Source: Akkermansia muciniphila (GTDB taxonomy: Bacteria; Verrucomicrobiota; Verrucomicrobiia; Verrucomicrobiales; Akkermansiaceae). Taken from it: DNA of 63,708 nt. Shown in pieces: positions 17,058-27,316 of this stretch (position 1 is its first letter; the number at the start of each line of letters is the position of its first letter). The stretch covers positions 1-63,708 of the forward strand of contig CAMAQB010000007.1 of NCBI GenBank assembly GCA_945860285.1. Reading direction: 5' to 3'. A model generated the notes under the pieces. It was given only the letters and a program-made list of their open reading frames with translations, was not told where the DNA came from and searched no databases. A program made the translations under genes and the position numbers.

Positions 17058-17883
17058 GTGATGATCCTCCTCATCGGAATCATATATGGGGTCAGTCCTC
17101 GCATAATAACATGTTAGATTTTTGTTGGAAAATTTTCATTGCGATCACAATTGGTTCTGCGGTAAGCAGTCAACAGAGCACCTCTCGCATTTTCGCCATA
17201 GCTCTGGCATCTCTGGCTAAAATGTCCATTAGCGGGATGCCGATCTATGGTATCCTATGGTATCTTTGCTATCGCTTCGGTTTCGATATCGATGGCCTTG
17301 GTTTCCGCCGCCCGCGCTTGAAGCCAGTGCGCTGGTGTCAGCTTTCCTGATTGCTCGACAGATTGATCATAGTGTTATGTCGCTGAAATATCTATTCAAT
17401 TAAACCTGGAATCCGCAGATACAACGCTAAAATACGCTCAAATGCGGTTGATTTCGTCTTCAAACCATTGACGCAGCGTTACCAGCATGCAAATTACATT
17501 TTTGCCATGTTTTCACCCATTAGGTGAAACGAAAAACGAATCGTAATTCCTCTCTAGCCCATGTTCTACAAGGCTTTAAGAGAAATTCTGCAATTCCAAC
17601 TGCGAACTTTAGGATGAAGTCACCGGAGTATGCGACGGTGAAGATAATCAAGTGGTGAGCGTGTGGGGTCCATTCGATGTGCATTCACGGATCAGTCGCG
17701 GAAATCCGCGCCCGGCAGGATGCCGGACGTAGCCTGCGGGACGCAGGCGCTCCCCGTGAGACCGCGAGCGGCAGGATGCGGGACACGCAGGTTCTCCCCA
17801 GGGAGAATTTCCCTGCCCCCAAATCCTGAAATCCTGTCAAAAAACAGACGCAGGCGCTCCCCTCGGAGAAATTTCGTTGCTCA
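17058..17883. other. long gene-free, lower-GC stretch
   Basis: These 826 bp hold no convincing gene. The left two-thirds are clearly more A+T rich than the rest of the window and include an exact tandem pair CTATGGTATC (17245-17264) and a hairpin TTTCACC-CATTA-GGTGAAA near 17513-17531. The right third is a G+C-rich cluster of short hairpins. A frame at 17111-17350 looks like chance. The region resembles a scar of decayed or inserted DNA. Confidence 0.5.
17714..17870. repeat. cluster of G+C-rich hairpins with related units
   Basis: This stretch contains GGCA-GGA-TGCC (17714-17724), a perfect 7-bp stem GCCTGCG-GGA-CGCAGGC (17732-17748), a second related unit starting GCAGGATGCGGGACACGCAGG (from 17771) and a third GACGCAGGCGCTCCCC (from about 17848). 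It also holds TTCTCCC-CA-GGGAGAA (17792-17807). The shared words show it is a decayed repeat cluster of REP-like character. It lies just past the stop of the first sulfatase and may also end that transcript. Confidence 0.6.
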
Positions 17884-19260
17884 CTACTGCTTTCGACCCG
17901 GTTTTTTTTCAATGCCGGGCTGGGCGGCATTGGCACCGCTCGGCTCCCCTCCCCAAAGCGGTTTGACGAGGGTGGCATTCCACGCGTCCCATTTAGCCTG
18001 CATATCTTTGACTTTCTCCGGCTGTGCGGCGGCGAGATCATTCATTTCACCAATATCATTGGCGAGATTGTAGAGTTTTGCAGACGAAACACCCGCAGTA
18101 CCGAGATCAACGTGGTTGTCATAGCGCACCAATTTCCAGTCGCCCATGCGCAATGCCATTTGCTTGCCGAGGCGCCAGTAGAGTGCGTCGTGGGGAGCGC
18201 CGGTTTTTTCGCCAGTGAGAAATGGCAGAAGATTTACGCCATCGAGCTTACATTCAGGCTTTTGTTCCACCCCGGCAAGCGCGAGTGCCGTGCTGTGCAG
18301 GTCGAGCTGGATCACGGGCTGGTCATAAACCGCCGGTTTGATTTTGTCCTTCCACGAGACCACGAACGGCACGCGGATGCCTCCTTCCAGGGTGGTTCGT
18401 TTGGAACCGCGCAATGGCTCGTTGCGGCAGCCATTGATGGTGACCCCTTTCATCGTCGGTCCACCGTTGTCGCTGATGAAACAAACGAGCGTGTTTTTGT
18501 CCATGCCCGAGTCGCCGAGTTTTTTGCGGACCACGCCAATCGCTTCGTCCATGGCCAGCAGCATCGCGTCGTAGGTGCGACGTTGCCCATTGGTGATGTT
18601 GGCAAACTTGGCAAGCCGGTCCTCGGTGGCATGCATGGGGGTGTGCACGGCATTGAAGGCCAGGTAGAGAAACCAGGGATGCGCCGTGTGTTTTTCGATG
18701 AACGCCACGGCTTCGCGACCAAAAGCATCGGTAGTGTAATCCATCTCCTTGACCTCTTCGCTGCCACGCAGTACCTGGCCGGATGTGAAGTAACTGTGGC
18801 CACCGCTGAGGAAGCCGAAGAATTCATCGAAACCGCGCTTGGGCGGTGCCATCGCCGGCAACTCACCGAGGTGCCATTTGCCGATCAGGCCCGTCGCGTA
18901 TCCCGCCGTCTTCAAACGATCGGCCAGGGTGGCTTCGCCCAGTGGCAAGCCGTCGGCGGGCTCGGACGGATTGAATTCATGACCGAAGCGTTGTTGATAC
19001 CGCCCGGTTAGCAGACCGGCGCGGGTTGGCGAGCAATACGGACCGGAGACATAGCCGTTGGTGAAACGCACGCCCGAGGCGGCGAGTGCGTCGAGGTTCG
19101 GCGTGGGGACATCCTTGCAGCCGTGAAAGCCGACATCCGCATAACCCAGGTCGTCGGCGACGATGATCAGGATGTTCGGTTTGGCCGGACTTTCCGCTGC
19201 CTGACCGATCGAGATGAGGGCCAGAAAGACGGCATTAAAAATTGTTAGAATGATTTTCAT
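17884..19260 (-). CDS. secreted sulfatase (arylsulfatase family)
   Basis: This is an exported sulfatase of 458 residues. It has a signal peptide (MKIILTIFNAVFLALISIGQA), the metal-binding start PNILIIVADDLGYAD, and the formylglycine motif CSPTRAGLLTG with Cys76. The cysteine-type motif requires conversion to formylglycine by a maturase. Later core features are GKWHLGELP, HTPMHA, and FISDNGG. It is the last gene of a minus-strand set: giant beta-strand-repeat protein, sulfatase, then this one, with only two bases from the previous stop. The likely substrate is a sulfated polysaccharide, inferred from family and context. Confidence 0.92.
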   Translation of the reverse strand: MKIILTIFNAVFLALISIGQAAESPAKPNILIIVADDLGYADVGFHGCKDVPTPNLDALAASGVRFTNGYVSGPYCSPTRAGLLTGRYQQRFGHEFNPSEPADGLPLGEATLADRLKTAGYATGLIGKWHLGELPAMAPPKRGFDEFFGFLSGGHSYFTSGQVLRGSEEVKEMDYTTDAFGREAVAFIEKHTAHPWFLYLAFNAVHTPMHATEDRLAKFANITNGQRRTYDAMLLAMDEAIGVVRKKLGDSGMDKNTLVCFISDNGGPTMKGVTINGCRNEPLRGSKRTTLEGGIRVPFVVSWKDKIKPAVYDQPVIQLDLHSTALALAGVEQKPECKLDGVNLLPFLTGEKTGAPHDALYWRLGKQMALRMGDWKLVRYDNHVDLGTAGVSSAKLYNLANDIGEMNDLAAAQPEKVKDMQAKWDAWNATLVKPLWGGEPSGANAAQPGIEKKPGRKQ

Positions 19261-19262
19261 GG

Positions 19263-20738
19263 TTATTTGCCTTTGTGCAACTTGACTTCGACATCGTTTT
19301 TCTGAGGCGCTCCCGGCGTGCTTCTACCTTCTGCGATGATCTTTTCCATCTTCGCGGCCATTCGCGCCACTTCCGCCTGCTGCATACTTTGGAGGTTGTT
19401 CTGTTCGCCGATGTCCGCATTCATATCATACAATTGCTGCGGTGAGGAATCACTGCCATTCCCGCTCCAACCGCCCGAACCGGCACAGAAGATCATTTTG
19501 TGCTTTGCCTCGCGCAGTGCGAACATGCCCTTGATCGAATGATGCACGATCGACTCGCGGCTCGACTGACCCTTGCCCAACAAAAGCGGCAGGATGCTGA
19601 AGCTGTCCTCGCCCGCGTCGTCGGGAAGTTTCACGGCGAGGATTTCCGCACAGGTGGCCATCAAGTCGGTGAGGCAGACGAGCCGGCCACAACTGCTGCC
19701 GGGTTTCGTCACCCCGGGCCAGCGGGCGATGAAGGGAATGTGGTGTCCGCCTTCCCAAATGTCGGCTTTGTAGCCGCGGAACTCACCACTGGGAAAATGG
19801 CCTTTTTTCTCGAGTCCTTTCACATCCGCCGCAGGCGAGCAGCCATTGTCGCTGGTGAAAATCAACAACGTATTGCCGGCGATGCCTGCCGTTTCGAGCG
19901 CATCCATCACCTGCCCAAGCGCCCAGTCGGTCTGCATGACAAAATCACCGAAATTGCCGATCCCGCTTTTGCCCTGCCATTCTTTCGCGGGAACGATAGG
20001 CGTGTGCGGCGATGCCAGCGGCAGATAAAGGAAAAACGGCTTCTTTGCGGCGGCATTGCGGCCGATGTATTCCACCGCTTTGCGGGTCAGAGTCGGCAAC
20101 ACATCGACGGCTTCGAATCCCGGCGCGGCAGGCCCTTTGCGAATCCACTGCTTCACCGCCGTGGGCGCCTCGGTGTAGCGATTGTTTTCGATGAAAGCAA
20201 AAGGCGACATGTCGAGCGAGGCGCTGATGCCGAAAAAATGCCCGAAGCCGCGCGTGACGGGTCCGTCCTCGATCGTCCCGCCGGGATGTTGGGCGTCGGG
20301 AAGTTTCATGCCGAGGTGCCATTTGCCGATGCATGCGGTCTCGTAGCCCTGCTGTTTCAACAAGGCGGGAGTGGTCAAGCGCTCGCGGGCAATCAGCGGC
20401 GGACTATCGCCATCGAGCACGCCCGCTTGCAGTTTCGTGCGCCAGGCATAACGACCGGTGAGGATGCCGTAGCGCGTGGGAGTGCAAACAGACGACCCGC
20501 TGTGGGCCTCTGTGAAGATGATTCCCTGCGCGGCCAGCTTGTCGGCGTGGGGTGTGGCGATTTTCCCCTTGTCGGGATTCAAACAATGCACATCACCGTA
20601 TCCGAGATCATCGCAGAGAATGTAAACGATGTTCGGCTTGACGACCGATCCTGATTTTTCCTCCTGTGCGAAAACCCAACCGTTAGCCGCGAATAAAACC
20701 GCGCCAAACCATACAAGCATCGATTGATGAAGCTTCAT
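19263..20738 (-). CDS. secreted sulfatase (second paralogue)
   Basis: This is a 491-residue exported sulfatase with a signal peptide (MKLHQSMLVWFGAVLFAANG), the PNIVYILCDDLGYGDV metal site, and the formylglycine motif CTPTRYGILTG with Cys85. Other conserved blocks are CIGKWHLGM, SPHTPI, and FTSDNGC. It overlaps the beta-strand-repeat gene by four bases (20735-20738) and is followed two bases later by the other sulfatase, so all three form one translationally coupled unit. The two sulfatases are only distantly alike and probably cut different sulfate positions. That last point is an inference. Confidence 0.92.
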   Translation of the reverse strand: MKLHQSMLVWFGAVLFAANGWVFAQEEKSGSVVKPNIVYILCDDLGYGDVHCLNPDKGKIATPHADKLAAQGIIFTEAHSGSSVCTPTRYGILTGRYAWRTKLQAGVLDGDSPPLIARERLTTPALLKQQGYETACIGKWHLGMKLPDAQHPGGTIEDGPVTRGFGHFFGISASLDMSPFAFIENNRYTEAPTAVKQWIRKGPAAPGFEAVDVLPTLTRKAVEYIGRNAAAKKPFFLYLPLASPHTPIVPAKEWQGKSGIGNFGDFVMQTDWALGQVMDALETAGIAGNTLLIFTSDNGCSPAADVKGLEKKGHFPSGEFRGYKADIWEGGHHIPFIARWPGVTKPGSSCGRLVCLTDLMATCAEILAVKLPDDAGEDSFSILPLLLGKGQSSRESIVHHSIKGMFALREAKHKMIFCAGSGGWSGNGSDSSPQQLYDMNADIGEQNNLQSMQQAEVARMAAKMEKIIAEGRSTPGAPQKNDVEVKLHKGK

Positions 20739-23700
20739 GGCTTCGTCACCCTCGCACGAAGGTATCCCTTGTTCGTCAGGTTGTTGGAAGTGCCAAGACT
20801 GAAACTGCGGTATTCATAATCCGGCCAGGTGTCGGCAGGCAAACCGGTGATGACTGCGGTCGGCACGACATTCACCGTGGTTGGAAAACCGTTCAGGGTC
20901 ACGCTGCCGTCGATCGCATAGTTGATACCATCGATCAACGCCGATGTCGCAGGCGCACCGCTGGTAAACACGGCGGAATTGCGCACCGCGACGGTCAGGA
21001 TCAACTCCTTCAAACTGTCGCCATCAAAATTGCTGTCGGCAATCAGCATGTGCATTTTCCCGCGTTCGGTGCCGCTGCGCGGATTGCCATTGAAGGCGAA
21101 CTCGGCAATGTTGTCCATGCCGTCCTTGTCGGGGTCGGCGGAGGGAGAAGGATCGGTGGAGGAGCCCGACCCCTCAACGCCCGTGAGTCCCTGTGCCGTG
21201 GCCCACAGGCTGTAGGGGGAAACCACCGCACCGCCGTTCAGCGTCAGCACGCCCGTTGCTTCGGTGAAGACCCATGTGTTGGCACCCACCACCTTGGTCC
21301 AGACGTTGTTGACTTCGGTAAAATCGACAACGGTGAATAACGAGGTAAAGGTTTCCGTTAGAGTGGCGACATCGACCAGGCTCCACGAACCGGAGGCCAC
21401 ATTCACTGCGGAGGTGTCGATCGTAAAATCGCCGTTCAAAGTTGCGGTGCCGACCCCGGTGATGCGGTTGCTGCTTCCGTTGCTGACTGCGAAACTCAAA
21501 CGCGCGTTGTCAGCCAGATTGAGCGTGCCTGCATTCACCGTAGTGTTGCCGGTGTAGGTATTGATGCCGTTGAGGGTCAGCGTGCCGGCACCGGTTTTGG
21601 CGAAACCCGCGCCCGCAGCGCTCTGGCCGATTTTCGCGTTGATGGTCAGCGCACCGTCGCCGCCAATGTTGTTGTTGGTGCCGGTCAAGGTCAGCGAAGA
21701 GAGAACCGCCGTTGCCACCCGACCCGTGCCGGAGGAATGGGTCAGCGTGGGCAAGGATGTGTAACCACTGCCTGCGGCGGTCATTTTCACACTGGTGAGC
21801 GCACCGGATGCCACAGTCGTGGTGGCCGTCGCCCCTGAACCACCGCCGCCACCGAAGGTGATTGTGCCCGCCGTGCCGGTCGATCCGGTGCCGCCGTTGG
21901 TAAAGTTGATCTCGGCAATGCCATTGCCGAGGATCGCCGTGCCCGTGGGGACCAGCAGGCTGGCACCGTTGGTACTGCCATTGAGCGTGATCGCCTCATT
22001 CACGATTGCCGTGTTGGACAATTCCAAGGTCGCCGCCGCGCTGCTGCCGTTGAGAGTGGTCGGGCCACTTGCGTTGATCTTCACCGAACCTCCAAAGCCA
22101 AGCGAGTTGTTGACTGCCGCTTTCACGGTGCCCGCGCTGAACGTGCTGGCCCCGGTGAAAGTGTTGGACCCGTTGAGCAGCAGAATCCCCGCCCCCAGTT
22201 TGTTGATCCCGGTAGCGGTGCTGGGATCATCGGTGATGATCGAAGTGGCAGTGAGGGTCTTGGTGGCCGCCACGGTCAGCGTGCTGCCGCTGCGCTGGGA
22301 AACCGTCGGCGTGCCGAGAATCGATGAATTATCGGTGACGGAGATATTTCCCAAGTTGACAGTGGTGGCGGTGGAAAACGTCAGGGTGTTCGGTGCTGCC
22401 AGGGTCAAATTGCCCAACACCGCCGATCCAGTCACACCCAGACCCAAGGTGCTGTTGGTGCCATTGGCCGAAGTCGTCAATGTCACATCGGTCGTGGGAA
22501 TGTTCACCGGACTGAGCACCGAACCGCCGTGAAAATAGTTGGCACCGGGAATCGGCACGAAATTTGTCCCACCGGTGTCATCCCAGCGCACGTAAATCCC
22601 GTTGCCACCGCCGCCCTCGAAGATACGGACGACAATATCGTAGTCGCCAGCGGCCAGGGAGATTTGTCCTGAATTCACAGCCTGCATGCCGTGATTGCCA
22701 CCATTTTGGATATTTGCCGCGCTGTAGGCCAGAGTGGTGGCGGTTCCCTGATTGATCCACATCGCACTGCCGTCATCGCTTTCCACCTGGAAATTGTAAG
22801 GGTTGGTACCTGCCTTGGTCAGCCGGATTTTGCCGCGATACTCGACCGAGTAATTGTTCGCATAACCCGAACCGGCCGTTCCCAGTGAGGCCACCGGCAC
22901 GCCGCCATTGCCATCGGCGAAGTGCTCATGGTCAGATCCATCCAACTGAATCGCCTGGGTGGCGTATCCAAAACCGCCCGTGCCGGAAATGTGGGTGGGC
23001 GTGGTGCTGGTGTAAGGCGCTGCCTCAAGGGTTCCCGTCGGACCCGCCCAGGCCCGCACTTCCAGGCCTGCCGTTAGACCGCCGACGTAGCGCTGGATGG
23101 TGGTCGTGCCGCCGCGAAGTTGGACGTTTTCAATGCGGTTGACCAGGTTGCTGCCGTTGACTTTGAAGGGAGTCAAGGTTGAGCCCGTAAATACAATCGA
23201 GCCATCAGACAGCGTCTGGGTCAGAGCGCCGGTCACCGCCAATTCCTGACCGACGGGAACATTCATCACCGGAGTCGCACCGGGAACCGGCAGCGCGATG
23301 TTGGTGGCGGATGCCGCCGTACCCAAAACGTTGACGGTTCCGCTGGCCAGGGTGAGCGTGGTGGCGGTGCCGAGAATGCCGGTGAGATTGCAGGTGCCGC
23401 CGGTGACGTTGACGCTGCGGGAGACAGTGACGGCGTTTGCAATGTTCAGCGTGCCGCCATTGGGGACAGTGATCAGCCCCCCCGCGCTGGTCAGGGCACC
23501 ATTGACCTGCAAGGTGCCGTTGCTCACCAGTGTGGTGCCGGTGTAGGTGTTGGAGGCGTTCGACAGAACCATCGTGCCGGTTCCCAGTTTGGTCAGACTC
23601 CGCGACCCGGCGAGGCTGGTGGAATAGGTAAAGGTGCCTCCCGTGGCATTGGTCGTGTCAACACCCAACACCGCGGTGTTGCTCTGAAACGAGGCATTGG

Positions 23701-26700
23701 TCAGCAGCGTAGCGAGGTTGGCGGCGGAAAAATCCGAGGCGCCCCCGGCATTGATGAAAAGCGAGGCCCCACCTGAAACGACGACCTTGGCCAGTGATGT
23801 GTATCCTGGAAGCGCGCCCGGTTTGGTCGCATACAGCGTGCCCTGGCTGACCGTGGTGATGCCGGTGTAGGAATTGTTGCCGGTGAGAACCAATGTGCCG
23901 GCTCCGGCTTTGGTCAGGGCCCGCGCCGCTGCGGGAGTGCCGTTCTGTATGATCGCGCTGATTGTTAGATCATCGCTCGTCGCGGAGGTATCCTCCACGG
24001 TAAAAGTGCGGTCGCCGAGCAGGCTCAAGGCCCCGGCACCTGTTGCGGAAATCGTCGCACCGTTGGGATTGTTGGTCGCCAGACAATTGACATTGCCACC
24101 GAGCTTCAACTCTCCCGCTCCGATGACTACTGCCGCCGCGCTGCCGGCCGCACCGCCGCCCATCGTCAGGCTGGTGATCGACTGCACCGTGCCGCCCAAA
24201 TCCAGGGTGCCGCCGTAAATCGTCATCGGTCCCGCCGTGCCGAGCTTGCCTGCTCCCGACAACAACAAAGTCCCCGCATTCGCCTGGTCGGCAATGCCGA
24301 TCACCGTGCCACCGCTGTAGGTGTTCGCCGCCGTGAGTGTCAGGGTATTGTTGCCGAATTTCACCAGCTTGAGCGACTGCGAAAAAAGACCCGACGCGAC
24401 AAAGCTGCCGTTGGTGGTGTCGATCGAAAAAATCGAGTTCGTCGGAAATGTGCCGTTGGCCAGCAACGTGGTGATATCGGCGGTGGTGAACTCGCCCACA
24501 CCTCCCGCATTGACCGCCAGCGTGGCCCCATCGGCGACGGTGATCGCTCCGGGAAGCGACGCGACTTTTGCGACCTGCAGGGTTCCCGCGCTGACCGTGG
24601 TGCCGCCTGTGAAAGAATTGGTGCCCGAGAGCAGCAGAGTTCCCGTTCCGGTCTTGAAGATCGATCCGCCGACGCTGGAGAGATTGCTGGCTAGAATCAC
24701 GTTCTGCCCGTTGGTGTCAATGTTGATCGCCTGGCTGGCCGCATTGCTGAAACGCGCGGAGTAATCGGTCGTGTTCGAAGCTCCGAATTGCAAGGTGCCG
24801 CCACCGAAACTGATCGTACCGCTGCTGCCCAGCGCGCCGCTGCTGCCCAGCGCCAGTATTCCCTCGGTGAGATTGACACCACCGCCGAAGGTGTTGGCGC
24901 CACTGATCGTCACGATGTCAGACGTTGTCTTGGTGAGCACCCCGCCCGCGCCGCCCAGCTTGGCACTGACCGTGCCGCTTTGCAGGTCAAAAATGCTTCC
25001 ATTCAATACATTCGCACCCGTGCCGGTGATCTGCCCGCCATTTTTCAATGTGATCGTGCCGATTGTCTGGGTCGTTGTGCCGATGTTGAGGATCGAAGTC
25101 GCCCCATCCACAGTGATGCCCGCCGTCGGTCCGCCCAGGGTGCCGACACCCGAAACCGTCAAGGTTCCATCCTTGACGATGGTGGTGCCGGTGAAACTGT
25201 TGGCTCCTCCCAGAGTCAGGGTGCCGGTGCCGATCTTGCTGAGACTGCGCGCACCGGAGATGGCGGTGTTGTAGGTGAAACTACCGTTCGTTGAGGTATC
25301 AACCGCCAGCGTTGCGTTCGCGGCAAAGGTCGCATTGTTCAAAATGTGGGTGATTTCCGTCGTCGTGAACTCCCCCGTCCCGCCGGCATTGACCGCGAGA
25401 ATCGCCCCGCTGGCGATGCTGATTTTCCCTGGCGTGGTCTGCCCCGGCAGATCGAACCGGTTTTTCACAAGCAGGATTCCTTCGTTGACCAGCGTGCTGC
25501 CCGAGTATCCGGTGTAGGAAGAAACCGCGCCGCTGGAAAGGATCACGGTGTCGTCAAAGCCGAAATTCGTGTTGGTCTTGGTCAAGCTCCCCGTGCCCGC
25601 GAGTTTGCTGTTGATCGTTCCCATTTTCACATTGAAAGCGGTGTTCGCCGACAAAGTTCCCGCGCCATTGACCTGGCCGCCGTTGTACAAATTGAGCGTG
25701 CCCACCGTTTGATTGGCCGACATGCTGAAGATCGAGGTCAAGCCATCGACAGTCAGGTCGCTGCCCGCCGCACCGAGCGTTCCGGATCCGGTAAGGCTGA
25801 GTGTGCCATCGCTGATGAGCGTGCCGCCGGAGTAGGTATTGGCCCCCGTCAAGGTGGAAGTGCCCGATCCGACTTTCGTCAGGAACGCGCCGACACCGGC
25901 GAGTTTCACGCTGACAGTGCCGCTTTCCACTTCAAAGAAGGATGAAGCGGTGATTGTGCCTGTGCCGCTAACCGTCGAGCCACTGCGAAATGCGGCGGAA
26001 TACACGCTTTGGTTGGTTACGCCGATGTTGAGCGTTCCGGTGCCTTCGACAAGAAGGAGGGCGGATGCATTGCCCAATTTGCCCGACCCCGAGAGAGTCA
26101 GCGTGCCAGCGGAAACGGTAGTGGCATAACCATGATTGTTGGCACCGGTCAGGGTCAGTGTGCCCGAACCGCGTTTGGTCAGCTCGTTGGAAAAGCCCTG
26201 CAGCGCGGACGCGAAGGTGACATTTTGCCCGTTGGTGTCGATTCTGAAATTTTGTCCTTCATCGGCACTGATCCGCGCGGAGTAGTCGACGGTATTGCTC
26301 GCCGAGTATTGAAGGATTCCGCTATACAATCTGATCGATCCGGATGTGCCGATTGGCTGGGCGCTTGAGAGCAGCAGCGTTCCGGCATAGATGTCCGTGC
26401 CGCCCGAATAGGTATTGGTCCCCGCGAGCGCCAGCGTGCCTTCCCCGCTTTTGACAAGCGTGCCGGCACCATCGATCGCCCCGCTGAGTGTCAGGACCGT
26501 GCTGTTGGTGTCGATCTGGAATGTACCGGAGCCACCGGCAGCCATGGTGAATTTTTTCGTCGATGCGGCGGTGAGTCCTGTGTAGACCAAGGTGCCGATA
26601 AATCCGCCGGTTTTGCCGAGCGACACCGACAAGGCACTGTTGCCCAACGGTCCCGAGGCGCTGTTGTTGTTGACAGTCGCCACTTTAATGCTGCCATCCT

Positions 26701-27196
26701 CGACCGACAGTTGCCCGCTGAAGGAGTTCGTGCCTGTCAGCGTAAGCGATGCGGTGCCGTCCTTTTTGATTGTCACCCCTGGGCCACCAGCCAGTGTAGA
26801 ATTGATCGTAGCGCTGAAATTTGTCGTGATGGATGACGGCGTGGCGGTAAACGTCAGTGATTGTGAATTAAGAATGTAGCCATCGACATCATTGAACGTG
26901 ATGCCCCCCAACTGGTTGATTCCCGTGCCAAGAGTAACGGTGCCGGGTGTGAAGTTTGCGCTGCCGAAAAATGCCTTGTTTGTTGCGGCAAGGGCGAAGG
27001 CGACATTGGTATTGGCGGCCACTCCCGCTTGCACCCCGCTGTCCCAAACAGCACCGGCGGCTGTCCAGTTGCCGTTGCCGCCATTGCCGTTGTTGCCCGG
27101 GTCCCACGCGTAGTCGATGGCGTGTACAGGACCAAAGCTCACGAATAAACAGAGCAGCTCACGACGAAGTTTGAAAAAAAATGTCCGGGGTTTCAT
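20735..27196 (-). CDS. giant autotransporter-associated beta-strand repeat protein with PA14 domain
   Basis: This is a secreted protein of 2,153 residues. After a signal peptide (residues 1-27) come more than twenty repeats of the autotransporter-associated type (TLTLTGANTYSGGTxVxxGTL), arranged as a right-handed beta-helix. A PA14-like domain lies at about 1380-1560 (W-A-G, NYSVEYRGKIRL, FQVESDDGSAMWINQ, GNGIYVRWDD). Repeats resume, and a short C-terminal region carries DPDKDGMDNIAEFAFNGNP, a calcium-loop-like motif common in Verrucomicrobia. No outer-membrane beta-barrel and no PEP-CTERM sorting tail are seen; it ends YLRARVTKP. PA14 often binds carbohydrate. It leads an operon with two sulfatases, so polysaccharide capture is a reasonable inference. 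Confidence 0.9.
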   Translation of the reverse strand: MKPRTFFFKLRRELLCLFVSFGPVHAIDYAWDPGNNGNGGNGNWTAAGAVWDSGVQAGVAANTNVAFALAATNKAFFGSANFTPGTVTLGTGINQLGGITFNDVDGYILNSQSLTFTATPSSITTNFSATINSTLAGGPGVTIKKDGTASLTLTGTNSFSGQLSVEDGSIKVATVNNNSASGPLGNSALSVSLGKTGGFIGTLVYTGLTAASTKKFTMAAGGSGTFQIDTNSTVLTLSGAIDGAGTLVKSGEGTLALAGTNTYSGGTDIYAGTLLLSSAQPIGTSGSIRLYSGILQYSASNTVDYSARISADEGQNFRIDTNGQNVTFASALQGFSNELTKRGSGTLTLTGANNHGYATTVSAGTLTLSGSGKLGNASALLLVEGTGTLNIGVTNQSVYSAAFRSGSTVSGTGTITASSFFEVESGTVSVKLAGVGAFLTKVGSGTSTLTGANTYSGGTLISDGTLSLTGSGTLGAAGSDLTVDGLTSIFSMSANQTVGTLNLYNGGQVNGAGTLSANTAFNVKMGTINSKLAGTGSLTKTNTNFGFDDTVILSSGAVSSYTGYSGSTLVNEGILLVKNRFDLPGQTTPGKISIASGAILAVNAGGTGEFTTTEITHILNNATFAANATLAVDTSTNGSFTYNTAISGARSLSKIGTGTLTLGGANSFTGTTIVKDGTLTVSGVGTLGGPTAGITVDGATSILNIGTTTQTIGTITLKNGGQITGTGANVLNGSIFDLQSGTVSAKLGGAGGVLTKTTSDIVTISGANTFGGGVNLTEGILALGSSGALGSSGTISFGGGTLQFGASNTTDYSARFSNAASQAINIDTNGQNVILASNLSSVGGSIFKTGTGTLLLSGTNSFTGGTTVSAGTLQVAKVASLPGAITVADGATLAVNAGGVGEFTTADITTLLANGTFPTNSIFSIDTTNGSFVASGLFSQSLKLVKFGNNTLTLTAANTYSGGTVIGIADQANAGTLLLSGAGKLGTAGPMTIYGGTLDLGGTVQSITSLTMGGGAAGSAAAVVIGAGELKLGGNVNCLATNNPNGATISATGAGALSLLGDRTFTVEDTSATSDDLTISAIIQNGTPAAARALTKAGAGTLVLTGNNSYTGITTVSQGTLYATKPGALPGYTSLAKVVVSGGASLFINAGGASDFSAANLATLLTNASFQSNTAVLGVDTTNATGGTFTYSTSLAGSRSLTKLGTGTMVLSNASNTYTGTTLVSNGTLQVNGALTSAGGLITVPNGGTLNIANAVTVSRSVNVTGGTCNLTGILGTATTLTLASGTVNVLGTAASATNIALPVPGATPVMNVPVGQELAVTGALTQTLSDGSIVFTGSTLTPFKVNGSNLVNRIENVQLRGGTTTIQRYVGGLTAGLEVRAWAGPTGTLEAAPYTSTTPTHISGTGGFGYATQAIQLDGSDHEHFADGNGGVPVASLGTAGSGYANNYSVEYRGKIRLTKAGTNPYNFQVESDDGSAMWINQGTATTLAYSAANIQNGGNHGMQAVNSGQISLAAGDYDIVVRIFEGGGGNGIYVRWDDTGGTNFVPIPGANYFHGGSVLSPVNIPTTDVTLTTSANGTNSTLGLGVTGSAVLGNLTLAAPNTLTFSTATTVNLGNISVTDNSSILGTPTVSQRSGSTLTVAATKTLTATSIITDDPSTATGINKLGAGILLLNGSNTFTGASTFSAGTVKAAVNNSLGFGGSVKINASGPTTLNGSSAAATLELSNTAIVNEAITLNGSTNGASLLVPTGTAILGNGIAEINFTNGGTGSTGTAGTITFGGGGGSGATATTTVASGALTSVKMTAAGSGYTSLPTLTHSSGTGRVATAVLSSLTLTGTNNNIGGDGALTINAKIGQSAAGAGFAKTGAGTLTLNGINTYTGNTTVNAGTLNLADNARLSFAVSNGSSNRITGVGTATLNGDFTIDTSAVNVASGSWSLVDVATLTETFTSLFTVVDFTEVNNVWTKVVGANTWVFTEATGVLTLNGGAVVSPYSLWATAQGLTGVEGSGSSTDPSPSADPDKDGMDNIAEFAFNGNPRSGTERGKMHMLIADSNFDGDSLKELILTVAVRNSAVFTSGAPATSALIDGINYAIDGSVTLNGFPTTVNVVPTAVITGLPADTWPDYEYRSFSLGTSNNLTNKGYLRARVTKP

Positions 27197-27316
27197 AATG
27201 GTTTTTGTGAGAGGGAATGTGTTTACATTCGATGAAATCGTTCAAAAAGTCGAATCAAAAAAATGACATAATTTTGCGCCAGTCACCAAGGCAAAAAGCA
27301 TCATTGTATGATCGCC

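Noticed and set aside
17111-17350. 79-residue plus-strand frame in the low-GC stretch
   Set aside because: No ribosome site, no family-like features, and composition equal to surrounding non-coding DNA.
21795-22532. Long plus-strand frames inside the giant beta-strand-repeat gene
   Set aside because: They mirror the repetitive Gly/Thr-rich coding sequence on the other strand and have no independent features.
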